A DNA stretch of 64,000 nt. It comes from Micromonospora humi (GTDB lineage Bacteria > Actinomycetota > Actinomycetes > Mycobacteriales > Micromonosporaceae). Below the pieces are notes generated by a model. The model was not told the origin of the DNA, did not search any database, and saw only the letters and a list, made by a program, of their open reading frames with translations. Positions 14,027 through 24,300 of this stretch are shown here, piece after piece. The stretch is taken from NCBI RefSeq assembly GCF_900090105.1, contig NZ_FMDM01000021.1, positions 1 through 64,000 on the forward strand, in the 5' to 3' direction. A program made the translations under genes and the position numbers. The first letter of the stretch is position 1. Every line of letters starts with the position of its first letter.

Positions 14027-17000
14027 GTGCGGGCCACCCGGTCCACCAGCGCCCGGTAGCTGCCCAGCGCGGTGAACTCCGGCAGCGTCAGGTCGCTGCC
14101 GTGGCGCTGGCGCAGCACGGTGACCAGCCGCAGTGCGCGCAGCGAGTCACCGCCGGCGGCGAGGAAACCGGACTCCGGGTCGCGCGGCGCGGTGCCCAGC
14201 ACCTCCTGCCAGGCCGCCGCCACCCGCTCCGCCCACTCCTGCCGGGCATCGCCGCCGGGTGCCGGCGTGTCACCGGCCACCGACGGCAGCGGCGCGTCCG
14301 GGTCGGCCGCCAGCAACCGGCGGAAGCCGTCGGCCAGCGCGTCCACCCGGTCGGCCGGGACGTGCCGGTGGTCGTACTGGACCATCAGCCCGAGCCGCCC
14401 GGCGTTCAGCTCGGCGTCGACGGCGAGGCTGAACGCCACGTCCACGGTCACCCCACGACTGTCCACGATGCGGCTGCCGTCGCCGGCCGGACGCGGCGGG
14501 AAGTGCGTCCAGTTGAAGAAGTGGTCGAAGCGCGGGCCCGCGCCGCCGGCCCGGACGATCTCGGCGAGCGGGAAGCGGTGGCGTCCCATCAGCTCCCGCT
14601 CGGCCCGCCACGCCTCGGCGGCCAGCTCGGCCACCGACCGGGTGCCCAGCGTGAGGCGCACCGGCAGCGTGTTGAGGAACAGCCCGAGCGTGGCCGCGCT
14701 GCCCTCGCCCTCCGGCCGCCCGCCGACCACCAGGCCGCTGACCACGTCGTCCCGGCCGGCCAGCTCCCCGAGCAACCGCAGGTGCACGGCGAACAGCCAG
14801 GACTTGACCGGCACGCCGGCGTCCCGGGCGCCCTCGGCCACCCGCTCGGTGGTGCCGGCCCGCAGCGGCACCCGCTGCGTGGTGGTGGTCCTCGGCTGCG
14901 CGCCACCCACCAGCAGCGGCGGCGCGGCACCCGCGCCGTCCAACCAGAACCGGCGGGTCGCCGGGTCGGCCAGCGCCGCCCGCTCGGCCGCCACGTACTC
15001 CCGGAACGGCAGCCCGGCGTCGACGGGCGCGGGAGTGCCGGCCCGCTCCCGGTCGTACCCGGCGAGCAGGTCGGACAGGAGCAGGTGCAGGCTCCAGCCG
15101 TCGAGGACACTGTGGTGCTCGGCGACCAGCAGCGTGAACCCGTCGCCGCCGGTGCGGACCGCGTGCAGCCGCAGCAGCGGTGGTCGGGTCCAGTCGAACG
15201 GGCGGCGGCGCTCCTCGGCGACCAGCGCGTCGACCCGGGCCCGGCGGGCCGGCGCGTCGAGGCCGGTCAGGTCCGTCACCGGCAGGTCGACCGGCACCCG
15301 CGCGTGCACGAGCTGCAACGGCTCGGCGTACCTGCCGAGCGCGAAACCGGTCCGCAGCACCGGGTGCGCGTCCACCAGGGCGGCGAGCGCGCGGCGCAGC
15401 GCCGGCCCGTCCAGCGGCGCGGCCACCTCGTGTGCGGTGACGTTGTGGTAGACGGCCGGGTCACCGGTCAGCTCGCCGTGGTAGACCATCCCGAGCTGGA
15501 GCGCGGTCATCGGGTACGCGTCGGCCAGCCCGTCCGGCAGCCGCTCCCGGTCGGCGGCGCCGACCAGCGTGAACCGGCCGTCGTGGGCGGCCGGCTCGGG
15601 GATGACGCCGTCGAGCGTGATCCGGCCGTGCGCGACCAGCTCCCGGATGGTCTGGTGGGTGAAGATGTCGTTGAGCTGGAACGACAACCCGCGCTTCTGC
15701 GCCGCCACCTGCATCTGGATGCTGCGGATGGAGTCGCCGCCGAGCGCGAAGAAGCTGTCCGTCACGCCGAACGTGGCCACCCCGAGCACCTCGCGCCACG
15801 CCTCGACCAGGATCTCCTCGGCCCGGTTGGCCGGTGTCGCCGCCGGGTCGCCGGTCGGGCGCGCCGGCGCGGGCGCGGGCAGCGCCGCCCGGTCGAGCTT
15901 GCCGTTGCGGGTCAGCGGCAGCTCGTCGAGGACCACCACCGCGGCCGGCACCAGGTGCGCCGGCAGCCGCTCGGCCAGCCACTCCCGGGGCGGCGCGACG
16001 GATCCGGCAGCCGGCGCCGCGTCCACGACCGGACCCGCGGCGGCGTACTCCGGGCGGACCGCGTGCAGGGTGTGCCGGTCGGTGCCGGCGAGCAGGTCGT
16101 CCTGGCGGGTGAGCACGGTGAAGCCGCGCGCCTCCAGCAGCGCCACCAGCGCGGCCAGCCGGCCGGCGGTGGCGGTGCCGGGCGCGTCGTGCACCTCCAT
16201 GGCGACCTGCGCGACCAGCGGCCAGTGCCGGTCGTCCAGCCCGGCCAGCACGTCCGCCTCGGCGCGCTGCACGTCGATCTTCAGCAGGTCGACCCGGGCC
16301 GGGGCCAGCTCGTCCAGCACTGCCGACAGCGGTCGCACCGGCACGGTCAGCTCCCGGCCGGCGAACCGCTCGGCGAGCAGCTCGTCGGCGCGGTCGAGCA
16401 GCACGTCCCGCTCACCCGCGCCGGCGTCCCGCTCGTTGGCCAGGTACCGCTTGATCACGCCGATCTCGACGTCCGGGTCGGCGTACGCGGCGTGGCCGGA
16501 CATCATCGAGTAGCCCGGGTAGTAGGTGAACGACACGTCTCCCGGCTCCCGGGACAGCCCGTGCGCGTGCACCGTGGCCGGCACGCCGAACTCGGCGACG
16601 TTGCGGCGCAACGCCTCGACCACCGCCGGCACCGGCTCGAACGCGTGGATCGTCGCGTCCGGACAGACCTGGTGCACGAAGAGCGAGAACATGCCGATGT
16701 TCGCGCCCACGTCCAACACCGTCGCGCCGGGACGCAGCACGATCCCGTCGCGCAGGTAGACCCGCTGCGTGAAGATCTCGTCGTACAGGTAGCGGGTCTC
16801 GTGCGGGTTGATCCCGGTGACCCGGGTCAGGTCCAGCCCGGCGCGGGGCCGGACGTAGGCGACCAGCCGGTCGCCGTACCCGTCGTCGTCGCGGGCGACC
16901 ACGGCGGCGTCGGCCACCTCCGGGTGGCCGCGCAGCACGGCGGCGACCTCGCCCGGCTCGACCCGGAAGCCGTGGATCTTCACCTGGTCGTCGAGCCGGC

Positions 17001-19299
17001 CCAGGTAGCGCAGCCGCCGCTCGGCGTCGAAGCGGACCCGGTCCCCGGTGCGGTAGACCCGCTCGACGCCGCCGTCGGGCAGCGGCAGCGCCACGAACCG
17101 GCGGGCGGTGGCCTCGTCGTCGCCCGGGTAGCCGTCGGCGAGCTGCGGGCCGACCACGCACAGCTCCCCGGCCACGCCCGGCGGCACCGGGCGCAGCCGC
17201 TCGTCGAGCACCCGGACCGCGACGCCCGGCAGCGGGCGACCGATCGTCGGCGGCTCGCCGGCCCGGATCGCCGCGACCGTGGTGTCCACCGTGCACTCGG
17301 TCGGGCCGTACAGGTTGACCGCGCGCACGCCCGGCAGCGCCGCCACCTCGGCCCACAGGTCCTCGCCGACCGCCTCGCCGCCGAGCAGCAGCAGCCCGGG
17401 CAGCGGGGCGTCACCCGCGCCGGCGAGCAGGATCCGCGCCTGCGACGGGGTCAGGTCGAGCACGTCGACCCGGTGCTCCGCGAGCGTGGCGGCGAGCGCG
17501 GCGCCGTCGCGGCGCACGTCCTCCGGCACCAGGAACAGGCTCCGCCCCTGGGCGAGCTGCACGAGCTGCTTCACCGAGGCGTCGAACGTCAGCGGCGCGT
17601 TCACCGCCACCCGGAGCCCGGCCGGACGGCCCGCGTACACCGTCGCCTCCAGCGCGCCGGCCAGGTGCGCGGCGGCGGCGTGCGACACCCGCACCGGCCG
17701 GGGCGTGCCGGTCGAGCCGGAGGTGAAGATGACGTACGCCGGGTCGGTCGGGGCGGGCGCGACCGGCGGTGGACCGCCGGCCGCGACCAGCTCGCCCACC
17801 GACACGGTGGCCGGCCCGCCGACGCCGACCACGCACTCCGCGCCGACCGCGCGCAGCTGCGCGGCCAGGCGGGGCCCCGGAGCGTCCGGGTCGAGCGGCA
17901 CGAACACCGCGCCGGCCCGCAGCACGCCGAGGAACGCCACCACGGTGTCCCGGGAGCGGGCCGCGAGCACGCCCACCGGCGCGCCGGCCAGGCCGCGCGC
18001 GGCCAGCGCCGCGGCCACCCGCGCGGCCCGCCGGTCCAGCTCCCCGGCCGGGTACGCGCCGTCGGCCGCCACCACGGCCGGGGCCTGCGGTGCCATCCCG
18101 GCCAGGCCCGCGTCGAGCAGGTTGACGAGGGTACGCGTGGACGCCGCGCCCGCCGTGCCGCCGGCCTCGGACAGCCAGCTCGCCTCCCCGGCGCCCAGCA
18201 CCGCCAGCGGCGCGTCCCCGGCCAGCGCGGCCGGCAGGCTGCGCAACACCGCCACCAGCGAGTCGAGCAGCCACTGCCCGCCGGTGACCCGGAGCGTGAC
18301 CTCGTCGCCGCCGCTGTTGCCGGTGCCGGTGCCGGGGCTCACGGTGAGCCGGGGGCCGGTCGGCGGCGGCGGGACGGGCACCTCGGCGGTCGGCGCACCC
18401 AGGGCGGCCAGGGTGTCCGGGGCGACGGCCGGCTGCACCGCGAACCCGGCGACCGCCCCGGTGCTCTCGTCGACCGGGTCGACCAGGTGGAACGTCTCGT
18501 CGGCGGTGGCCTCGGCGGCGCGTACCGCGGCCAGCAGCTCGGCCGGCGCGGCCGGCAGCGGCAGGGCCAGCCGCAGCGGGCCGTAACCACCCAGCGGGCC
18601 GACCACGCCGGCGGTGCCCTCGGCCCGCCGGCCGTCGTGCCAGCGGGCCAACACCAGGTCCGCGTCGTCGGCCTCGTCGGGCGCCTCCGCCCGGCGGGCC
18701 ACCGCGAGCGCCCAGGCGGCCAGCAGCACCGTGTCGACGGCGCAGCCGGCGGCCTCGGCGAGCCCGGCCAGGTCGGCGGCGGGCAGCGTGGCGGTGACCA
18801 CCGCGCCCGGGTCGTCGCCGTGCGGCTCGACCAGCCGGGCGGCCGGCGCGACCGGTGCCGGCCTCGGGGCCTGCTCCCGCTCCTCCACCTGCCACTCGGT
18901 GACGTCGAGGAACTGCAACGCCTCCTCCTCGGCCGGCGGCAGGTTACCCGCGTACGCCCGGGCCAGGTCGGCCAGGACCAGGCGCAGGCTGGCCGGGTCG
19001 GCGACCAGCGGGGTAGCGGCCAGCTCCAGCGTGTCGTCGGTGAGCGTCACCGACAGCTCGCCCTGCGCGCCGACGGTGACGGTGCGGTCGTCGTCCACGT
19101 CCTGCAGCGGCACCCGCAGGCCGGGGTGGTGCACCAGGGTCAGCCGCAGCGCCTCGTGCCGGGCCACCACCGCGTCGACGGCGGCCTGCAGCCGGGCCGC
19201 GTCGAGCGGCCGGTCCAGCCGCACCCGGGCCCGGACCAGGTCCTGCTTGCCGGCCCAGGCCAGCCGCTGGACCGGGGACAGACGGTATCCGTTCACCAC
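14023..19299 (-). CDS. NRPS: C(degenerate)-A[FkbM methyltransferase]-T-C-T
   Basis: A 1758-residue synthetase. Residues 1-370 have a condensation fold but no HHxxxDG motif (TPLVADPAS lies at the equivalent place), so this domain is probably inactive. The adenylation domain starts near 390 (TSGSTGTPRP about 523, NLYGPTEC about 663, GRLDDQVKIHGFRVEP about 770). Before its last motif (NGKLDR about 1131) it is interrupted by an FkbM-type methyltransferase at about 823-1085 (VLDVGANIGMFSLF SAM loop). A carrier domain follows (GGDSIRS about 1186), then an intact condensation domain (EHHSVLDGWS about 1398) and a final carrier domain (GGDSLRA about 1716). There is no thioesterase. It starts at one of two adjacent GTG codons (19299 or 19296) overlapping the upstream oxygenase stop. 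The substrate is not assigned. Confidence 0.9.
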   Translation of the reverse strand: MVNGYRLSPVQRLAWAGKQDLVRARVRLDRPLDAARLQAAVDAVVARHEALRLTLVHHPGLRVPLQDVDDDRTVTVGAQGELSVTLTDDTLELAATPLVADPASLRLVLADLARAYAGNLPPAEEEALQFLDVTEWQVEEREQAPRPAPVAPAARLVEPHGDDPGAVVTATLPAADLAGLAEAAGCAVDTVLLAAWALAVARRAEAPDEADDADLVLARWHDGRRAEGTAGVVGPLGGYGPLRLALPLPAAPAELLAAVRAAEATADETFHLVDPVDESTGAVAGFAVQPAVAPDTLAALGAPTAEVPVPPPPTGPRLTVSPGTGTGNSGGDEVTLRVTGGQWLLDSLVAVLRSLPAALAGDAPLAVLGAGEASWLSEAGGTAGAASTRTLVNLLDAGLAGMAPQAPAVVAADGAYPAGELDRRAARVAAALAARGLAGAPVGVLAARSRDTVVAFLGVLRAGAVFVPLDPDAPGPRLAAQLRAVGAECVVGVGGPATVSVGELVAAGGPPPVAPAPTDPAYVIFTSGSTGTPRPVRVSHAAAAHLAGALEATVYAGRPAGLRVAVNAPLTFDASVKQLVQLAQGRSLFLVPEDVRRDGAALAATLAEHRVDVLDLTPSQARILLAGAGDAPLPGLLLLGGEAVGEDLWAEVAALPGVRAVNLYGPTECTVDTTVAAIRAGEPPTIGRPLPGVAVRVLDERLRPVPPGVAGELCVVGPQLADGYPGDDEATARRFVALPLPDGGVERVYRTGDRVRFDAERRLRYLGRLDDQVKIHGFRVEPGEVAAVLRGHPEVADAAVVARDDDGYGDRLVAYVRPRAGLDLTRVTGINPHETRYLYDEIFTQRVYLRDGIVLRPGATVLDVGANIGMFSLFVHQVCPDATIHAFEPVPAVVEALRRNVAEFGVPATVHAHGLSREPGDVSFTYYPGYSMMSGHAAYADPDVEIGVIKRYLANERDAGAGERDVLLDRADELLAERFAGRELTVPVRPLSAVLDELAPARVDLLKIDVQRAEADVLAGLDDRHWPLVAQVAMEVHDAPGTATAGRLAALVALLEARGFTVLTRQDDLLAGTDRHTLHAVRPEYAAAGPVVDAAPAAGSVAPPREWLAERLPAHLVPAAVVVLDELPLTRNGKLDRAALPAPAPARPTGDPAATPANRAEEILVEAWREVLGVATFGVTDSFFALGGDSIRSIQMQVAAQKRGLSFQLNDIFTHQTIRELVAHGRITLDGVIPEPAAHDGRFTLVGAADRERLPDGLADAYPMTALQLGMVYHGELTGDPAVYHNVTAHEVAAPLDGPALRRALAALVDAHPVLRTGFALGRYAEPLQLVHARVPVDLPVTDLTGLDAPARRARVDALVAEERRRPFDWTRPPLLRLHAVRTGGDGFTLLVAEHHSVLDGWSLHLLLSDLLAGYDRERAGTPAPVDAGLPFREYVAAERAALADPATRRFWLDGAGAAPPLLVGGAQPRTTTTQRVPLRAGTTERVAEGARDAGVPVKSWLFAVHLRLLGELAGRDDVVSGLVVGGRPEGEGSAATLGLFLNTLPVRLTLGTRSVAELAAEAWRAERELMGRHRFPLAEIVRAGGAGPRFDHFFNWTHFPPRPAGDGSRIVDSRGVTVDVAFSLAVDAELNAGRLGLMVQYDHRHVPADRVDALADGFRRLLAADPDAPLPSVAGDTPAPGGDARQEWAERVAAAWQEVLGTAPRDPESGFLAAGGDSLRALRLVTVLRQRHGSDLTLPEFTALGSYRALVDRVART

Positions 19300-20312
19300 A
19301 CACTCCGGTTGACGTAGAGGTCGGACATGGCGACCAGGATCTGCCGGTCGCCGGTGAAGGGTTCCCGGCCGTGGGTGGCCAGGAAGTTGTCCACCACCAG
19401 CACGTCGCCGCGCCGCCAGGGCACGGAGATCGCGTGCTGCCGGTACAGCTCACGGATGCCGCCGACCACCTCGTCCGGGATCGGCTCGCCGTCGCCGTAG
19501 TGGGCGTTGCGGGGCAGCCCCTCCGGGCCGTACTCGCGCAGTAGCGCGCCGGCCACCTCCGGCGGCATGTTCGACACGTGGAACAGGTGGGCGTGGTTGA
19601 ACCACACCGTCTCCCCGGTACGCGGGTGGGTGGCCGTCGCCTGCCGCCGTGCCACGGTCCGCAGCCCGTCGTCGCCCAGCCAGGTGAACTCCGTCGCCGA
19701 CGCGGCGCAGTACGCCTCCACCTCCGCCCGGTCGGTGGTCTGGAACGCCTCCTGCCAGGGCAGGTCCAGGTGCGGGCCGTAGTTGCGCACGTAGCGCACC
19801 CCGTCCCGGGCGAACCGTTCCCGCACCTCCGCCGGGATCAGCGGGGTGATCACCCGCTCGGCGGCGAGCGGGGTCGCGCCGCCGCTGCCGGTGGCCGGCT
19901 GCGCGCAGTGGAAGTAGAGGTGGGTCGGCCAGTTGTGCGAGTACGACATCTCATGGTGCAGCGGGATCCACTGGGCGGCGTTGAACTCGGTGGAGGTGAA
20001 CACCTTGTCGGCCACCTCGTGCCGGGGCGCGGCCCGCTCCAGGTAGCCGAGCAGCTCCGGACCGACCGCCCGGGCCGCCCGACCGAAGTCGTCGGCGCTG
20101 CGCACGTCGAAGCCGCGGAAGAACACCGCGGCGTGCCGGTCCAGGTCGGCCAGCAGCTCGGCCCGCCGCCCGGCGAGCCAGCCGGCCAGGTCGAGGTCGG
20201 GCACGGCGGCCTCGACCAGCAGCACGAAGTCGTCCGGACCGAGCGTGCGGCGGGTCACCGGCGCGGTGGCGGTGCCGCCGACGGCGCGGCGGCGCGGTCC
20301 CGGGGCGCTCAT
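19293..20312 (-). CDS. TauD/TfdA-family (SyrP-like) Fe(II)/2-oxoglutarate oxygenase, second of a pair
   Basis: A 339-residue oxygenase. The metal site is visible as HHEMSYS (His-x-Glu, the variant of the facial triad found in SyrP-like enzymes) and a distal His in LATHGREPF, followed by the Arg of the 2-oxoglutarate site in DRQILVAMSD. SyrP-like enzymes hydroxylate the beta carbon of carrier-bound amino acids, so a tailoring role on an NRPS-bound residue is the likely job. ATG 20312 overlaps the stop of the upstream paralogue (ATGA), and its own stop overlaps the start of the 1758-residue NRPS. It shares length and motif spacing with its neighbour, so the two arose by duplication, but the sequences have clearly diverged. 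Confidence 0.9.
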   Translation of the reverse strand: MSAPGPRRRAVGGTATAPVTRRTLGPDDFVLLVEAAVPDLDLAGWLAGRRAELLADLDRHAAVFFRGFDVRSADDFGRAARAVGPELLGYLERAAPRHEVADKVFTSTEFNAAQWIPLHHEMSYSHNWPTHLYFHCAQPATGSGGATPLAAERVITPLIPAEVRERFARDGVRYVRNYGPHLDLPWQEAFQTTDRAEVEAYCAASATEFTWLGDDGLRTVARRQATATHPRTGETVWFNHAHLFHVSNMPPEVAGALLREYGPEGLPRNAHYGDGEPIPDEVVGGIRELYRQHAISVPWRRGDVLVVDNFLATHGREPFTGDRQILVAMSDLYVNRSVW

Positions 20313-21352
20313 GCTCGGCCGCCTTCCGGGCCCAGCTCCGGCGCGGCCACCGGGTCGGACATCGCGGTGAGGATCCGCCGGGGCGGGGTGAACGGCTCCC
20401 GGGCGTGCGCGGCGAGCATGTTCTCCACCAGCAGCACGTCCCCCTCCCGCCAGTCGAACGAGCGGGTCTCCGCGGCGTACGCGGCCCGCAGCTCGGCCAG
20501 CACCTCGTCTCCGATGGGCGTGCCGTCGCCGTACGCGGTCTGGTAGGGCAGGTCCTCCTCGGCCAGCGCGGCCCGCAGGCCGGCGCTCACGTCCGCCGGC
20601 AGCGAGGTGACGTGGAAGAACAACGCGTGGTTGAACCAGGTGCGTTCCCCGGTGACCGGGTGCCGCCGCACCGCCGGGCGCACCTGCCGGGTGCGCAACT
20701 GCGTCTCGCCCACCCACTCCACGTCGATCAGGGCACGCGCGCAGTACGCCTCGACCTCGGCACGGGAGTCGGTCTGGAACGCGGTCTGCCAGGACAGGCT
20801 GATGCCGGGCAGGTAGTTGCGCCGGTAGAGCACGCCCCGCCGCTCGAACCCGGCGACCGTCTCCGGGCGCAGCCGGGCCAGCACCCGGCGGCTGTCCGCC
20901 AGCGGCGTACGCCCACCGGCGGCGGGCGCGACCTCGCAGTGGAACACGATGCGCAGCGGCCAGGTGACCGTGTAGGACTGCTCGTTGTGCAGCACGATGG
21001 GCTGGTCGGCCGGGTGCTCGGTGGAGGTGTAGACGCCCTCGGTGACCCGGCTGCGCGGCGAGGACCGCTCGCCGTAGGCCAGCACGTCGCCGGAGAGCGC
21101 CGCCATCACCGCGCGGAAGTCGTCCGCGCCGGCCACCGCGAAGCCCCGGAACAGCACCGCGCCGGCGCGGCGGGCCAGCTCGTCCACCTCGTCGCGGTGC
21201 CCGGCCAGCCAGCCGGCCAGGTCCACGTCGGGCACGGTGGCGCGCACCAGCGCCGGCAGCGGGCCGCCGGGCCAGTCCGGTCGTACGTCCACCAGGTTCC
21301 GTTCCCGGCCGCGGCGGGGGACGGGCCGCGCGACCCGGATCTGATCGGTCAT
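20309..21352 (-). CDS. TauD/TfdA-family (SyrP-like) Fe(II)/2-oxoglutarate oxygenase, first of a pair
   Basis: A 347-residue oxygenase with HNEQSYTVTWP carrying the His-x-Glu metal ligands near the middle and LAAHAREPFTPPRRILTAMSD carrying the distal His and 2-oxoglutarate Arg. The N-terminal region LAGWLAGHRDEVDELARRAGAVLFRGF is the typical opening fold and is closely similar in the next gene. The enzyme probably hydroxylates (or possibly desaturates) an amino-acid side chain while it is tethered to a carrier domain. ATG 21352 has GGGAGTGAGAG before it and overlaps the stop of the 1051-residue NRPS. Two paralogues side by side suggest either two different residues or two positions are oxidised. 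Confidence 0.9.
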   Translation of the reverse strand: MTDQIRVARPVPRRGRERNLVDVRPDWPGGPLPALVRATVPDVDLAGWLAGHRDEVDELARRAGAVLFRGFAVAGADDFRAVMAALSGDVLAYGERSSPRSRVTEGVYTSTEHPADQPIVLHNEQSYTVTWPLRIVFHCEVAPAAGGRTPLADSRRVLARLRPETVAGFERRGVLYRRNYLPGISLSWQTAFQTDSRAEVEAYCARALIDVEWVGETQLRTRQVRPAVRRHPVTGERTWFNHALFFHVTSLPADVSAGLRAALAEEDLPYQTAYGDGTPIGDEVLAELRAAYAAETRSFDWREGDVLLVENMLAAHAREPFTPPRRILTAMSDPVAAPELGPEGGRA

Positions 21353-24300
21353 CTCTCACTCCCAGCGGTGTCGACGCAGTCGGCGAGACTGCGCCGGGGG
21401 TCGGCGGCGGCGGTACGCAGCAGCGCGGTGAGGCGGCGGTGCCACGCCACCACGGTGTGGTGGTCGAACAGGTCGGTGCGGTAGGTCCAGAGCGCGTCCA
21501 GCCCGTCCCGCCGGTCGTCGAGCCAGAGCGTCAGGTCGAGGCGGGCCGCGTCCGGGGTCAGCTCGACGCCGGTGAACTCGCCACCGGCCACGCTGCGGTG
21601 CCGGGCGGGCGGGGCGTTCTGCACCCCGAACGCCACCTGGACCAGCGGGTTGCGGTCCGGAAGGCGGTCCGGGCGCAGCCGCTCCACCAGCAGGTCGAAC
21701 GGGACGTCCTGGCGGGCGGCGGCGAACAGCGTGACCCGTCGCGCCTCGGCGAGCAGGTCGGCGAAGGTCCGGTCCGGGGCCGGTCGCAGGCGCAGCGGCA
21801 GCGTGTTGACGTAGCAACCGACGCCGCGCTCGGCGGCCACGCTGGTACGCCCGGCGAACGCGACGCCAACCAGCAGGTCGTCCCGGCCGGTGGCGGCGCC
21901 GAGCAGCGCGGCGAACCCGGCCAGTCCGACCATGTGCAGGCTGGCGCGGCTCGTACGGGCCAACTCCCGTACCGCCACCGCCGTCGCGGGGTCCACAGTG
22001 GTCCGCAGCGCGGCCCCGGCCACCCGGCCGCGGTTGTTAAGCGGGGCCCCCTCCTCTACCGGAGGCGTTAAGCGGGGGCCCCGCCTTACCTCCAGGAGGG
22101 TGGGGGCGCCGCGCAGCTCGCGCAGCAGCTCATCGAGGGCGCGCCGGCCGGCGGCGCCGGCCAGCCAGGCGTGCTGCGCGGCGGCCAGGGCGGCCGGCCC
22201 CGGCGCCGGCTCGGCGGGCGCGTCCGGGTCGTCGTAGGCCTCCGCGAGGTCCCGCACCAGCACCCCGAACGACCAGTCGTCGGCGACCGCGTGGTGCACC
22301 ACCAGCAGCAGCGCCTCCGCCCGGCCGGCGGCGTCCGGCAGCAGGTGTGCGCGCAGCAGCGGCCCGGTCGCCAGGTCCATCGGCGTCGCGGTGGCCTCGA
22401 CGGTCAGCCGGGCGAGCCGGGCGTCGAGCGGGACGCCCGGCTCGGGCGGCGCGACGACGAGGTCCGGCCGGGCGTCCGGGCGGACCACCTGCACCGGCCC
22501 CTCCGGCCCGGTGGGGAGGACGGTACGCAGCGCGGGATGCCTGTCGACCACCCGGTGCAGCGCCCGGGTCAGCCGGTCCGCCTCCAGGGGCGCGGCGAAG
22601 CGGACCGCGAACGCCAGCAGGTAGGACGTGTCGGCCGGGTCGAGCCGGTGCAGGAACCAGAACCGCCGTTGCGCCGCGGAGAGCGGCGCCGGCCGGTCAC
22701 CGGCCGGGGATCCGGCCGCTGCCGGCTCATCCCTGGCCGGGGCGAGCGCGTCGAGGTGGGCGGCGAGCGCGGCGACGGTCGGGTGCGCGAACAGGTCGCC
22801 GGGGTCGATCCGGTGACCGGTCACGTCGGTCAGCCGGGTGGCGCACCGGACGGCCAGCAGCGAGTCGCCGCCGAGCGCGAGGAAGTCGTCGTCCGGGCCG
22901 CTGACCGGGACGCCGAGTAGTTCCCGCCACACCGCCGCCACCAGCGCGCCGGTCGCGTCGAGCCGGCCGGAGCCGGGGGCGGAGCCGAGGTCCGGCGCGG
23001 GCAGGGCCGCCCGGTCCACCTTGCCGTTGGGGAGCGTGGGCAGCCGGTCCAGCCAGACCACGGCAGCCGGCACCAGCGGCGCCGGCAGCACCTCGGCCAG
23101 CCGGGCCCGGACGTCGTCGCGCCGGTCGCCGACCAGATAGCCGACCAGCAGCGGGTCCCCGCTCGGGCCGGGCCGGACGGCGGCGGTCGCCTCGCGTACG
23201 CCGGGCAGGGCGGCGAGCCGGGCGGCCACCTCGCCCGGTTCGATCCGGTAGCCGCGCAGCTTCACCTGGTCGTCGAGCCGGCCCAGGTAGGCCAGTTGCC
23301 CGTCCGGGCGCAGCCGGACCCGGTCGCCGGTGCGGTACATCCGCTCGCCGGGGCGGAACGGGTCCGGCCGGAACCGGGCCTCGGTCTCCGCCGGCCGGTC
23401 CAGATAGCCGCGGGCCAGCCCGGCGCCGGCCAGGTGCAGCTCGCCGGACTCGCCGGGCGGCACCGGCCGGCCGTCCGGGTCGAGCACGTACGCCCGGGTG
23501 CCCGGCAACGGCCGGCCGATCGGCGGATCACCGCCGTCCGGCGGCACCTCGGCCCAGGTCGAGTACGTGGTGTCCTCGGACGGGCCGTACAGGTTGCACA
23601 GCCGGCGCACGTGTGGACGCGCCCACACCCGGGCGGCCAGCGCGGCGGTCAGCGGCTCACCGGCCAGGCAGACCGTGCGGACGCCCGGCGGCAGCGCCCC
23701 GGCGGTGAGCAGCTCGCCCATCGCGGCCGGCACGGTGTTGACGAGCGTCACCGGCAGCCGGTCCGCGCCCGGTGCGGCCAGCGCCAGCACGTCGTCGACG
23801 AGCAGCACCCGACCGCCCCAGGCGAGCGGGCCGAAGATCTCGAAGACGGACAGGTCGAAGCAGACCGAGGTGGCGGCGAGCATCCCGCCCAGCTCGGTGT
23901 CGTCGAAGGTCTGGCGCACCCAGTGCAGCAGCGTCGACGCCGAGCGGTGCTCGATCGCCACGCCCTTGGGCCGCCCGGTGGAGCCGGAGGTGTAGATGAC
24001 GTACGCCAGGTCGTCCGCGGCGACCGGGGCCGCCGGGTCGGTGGCGTCGCCGGCCGGGTCGAGCCGGTCGGTCAGCACGGTCGGGCCGGGGAACCGGTCG
24101 GCGAGGCCGGCGGTGGTCAGCACCAGCCGGGCCCCCGAGTCGGCGGTCATGAACGCCACCCGGGCCGCCGGGTACGCCGGGTCCAGCGGCACGTACGCGG
24201 CCCCGGCCTTGAGCACGGCGAGCAGCGCGACCACCAGGTCCGGCGTGCGCGGCAGGCAGACGCCGACCCGGTCGCCGCGCGCGACGCCGTCGGCCAGCAG

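Noticed and set aside
17279..18586. Ser/Ala/Pro-rich plus-strand open frames opposite the NRPS genes
   Set aside because: They are typical shadow translations of high-GC coding DNA and lack motifs.
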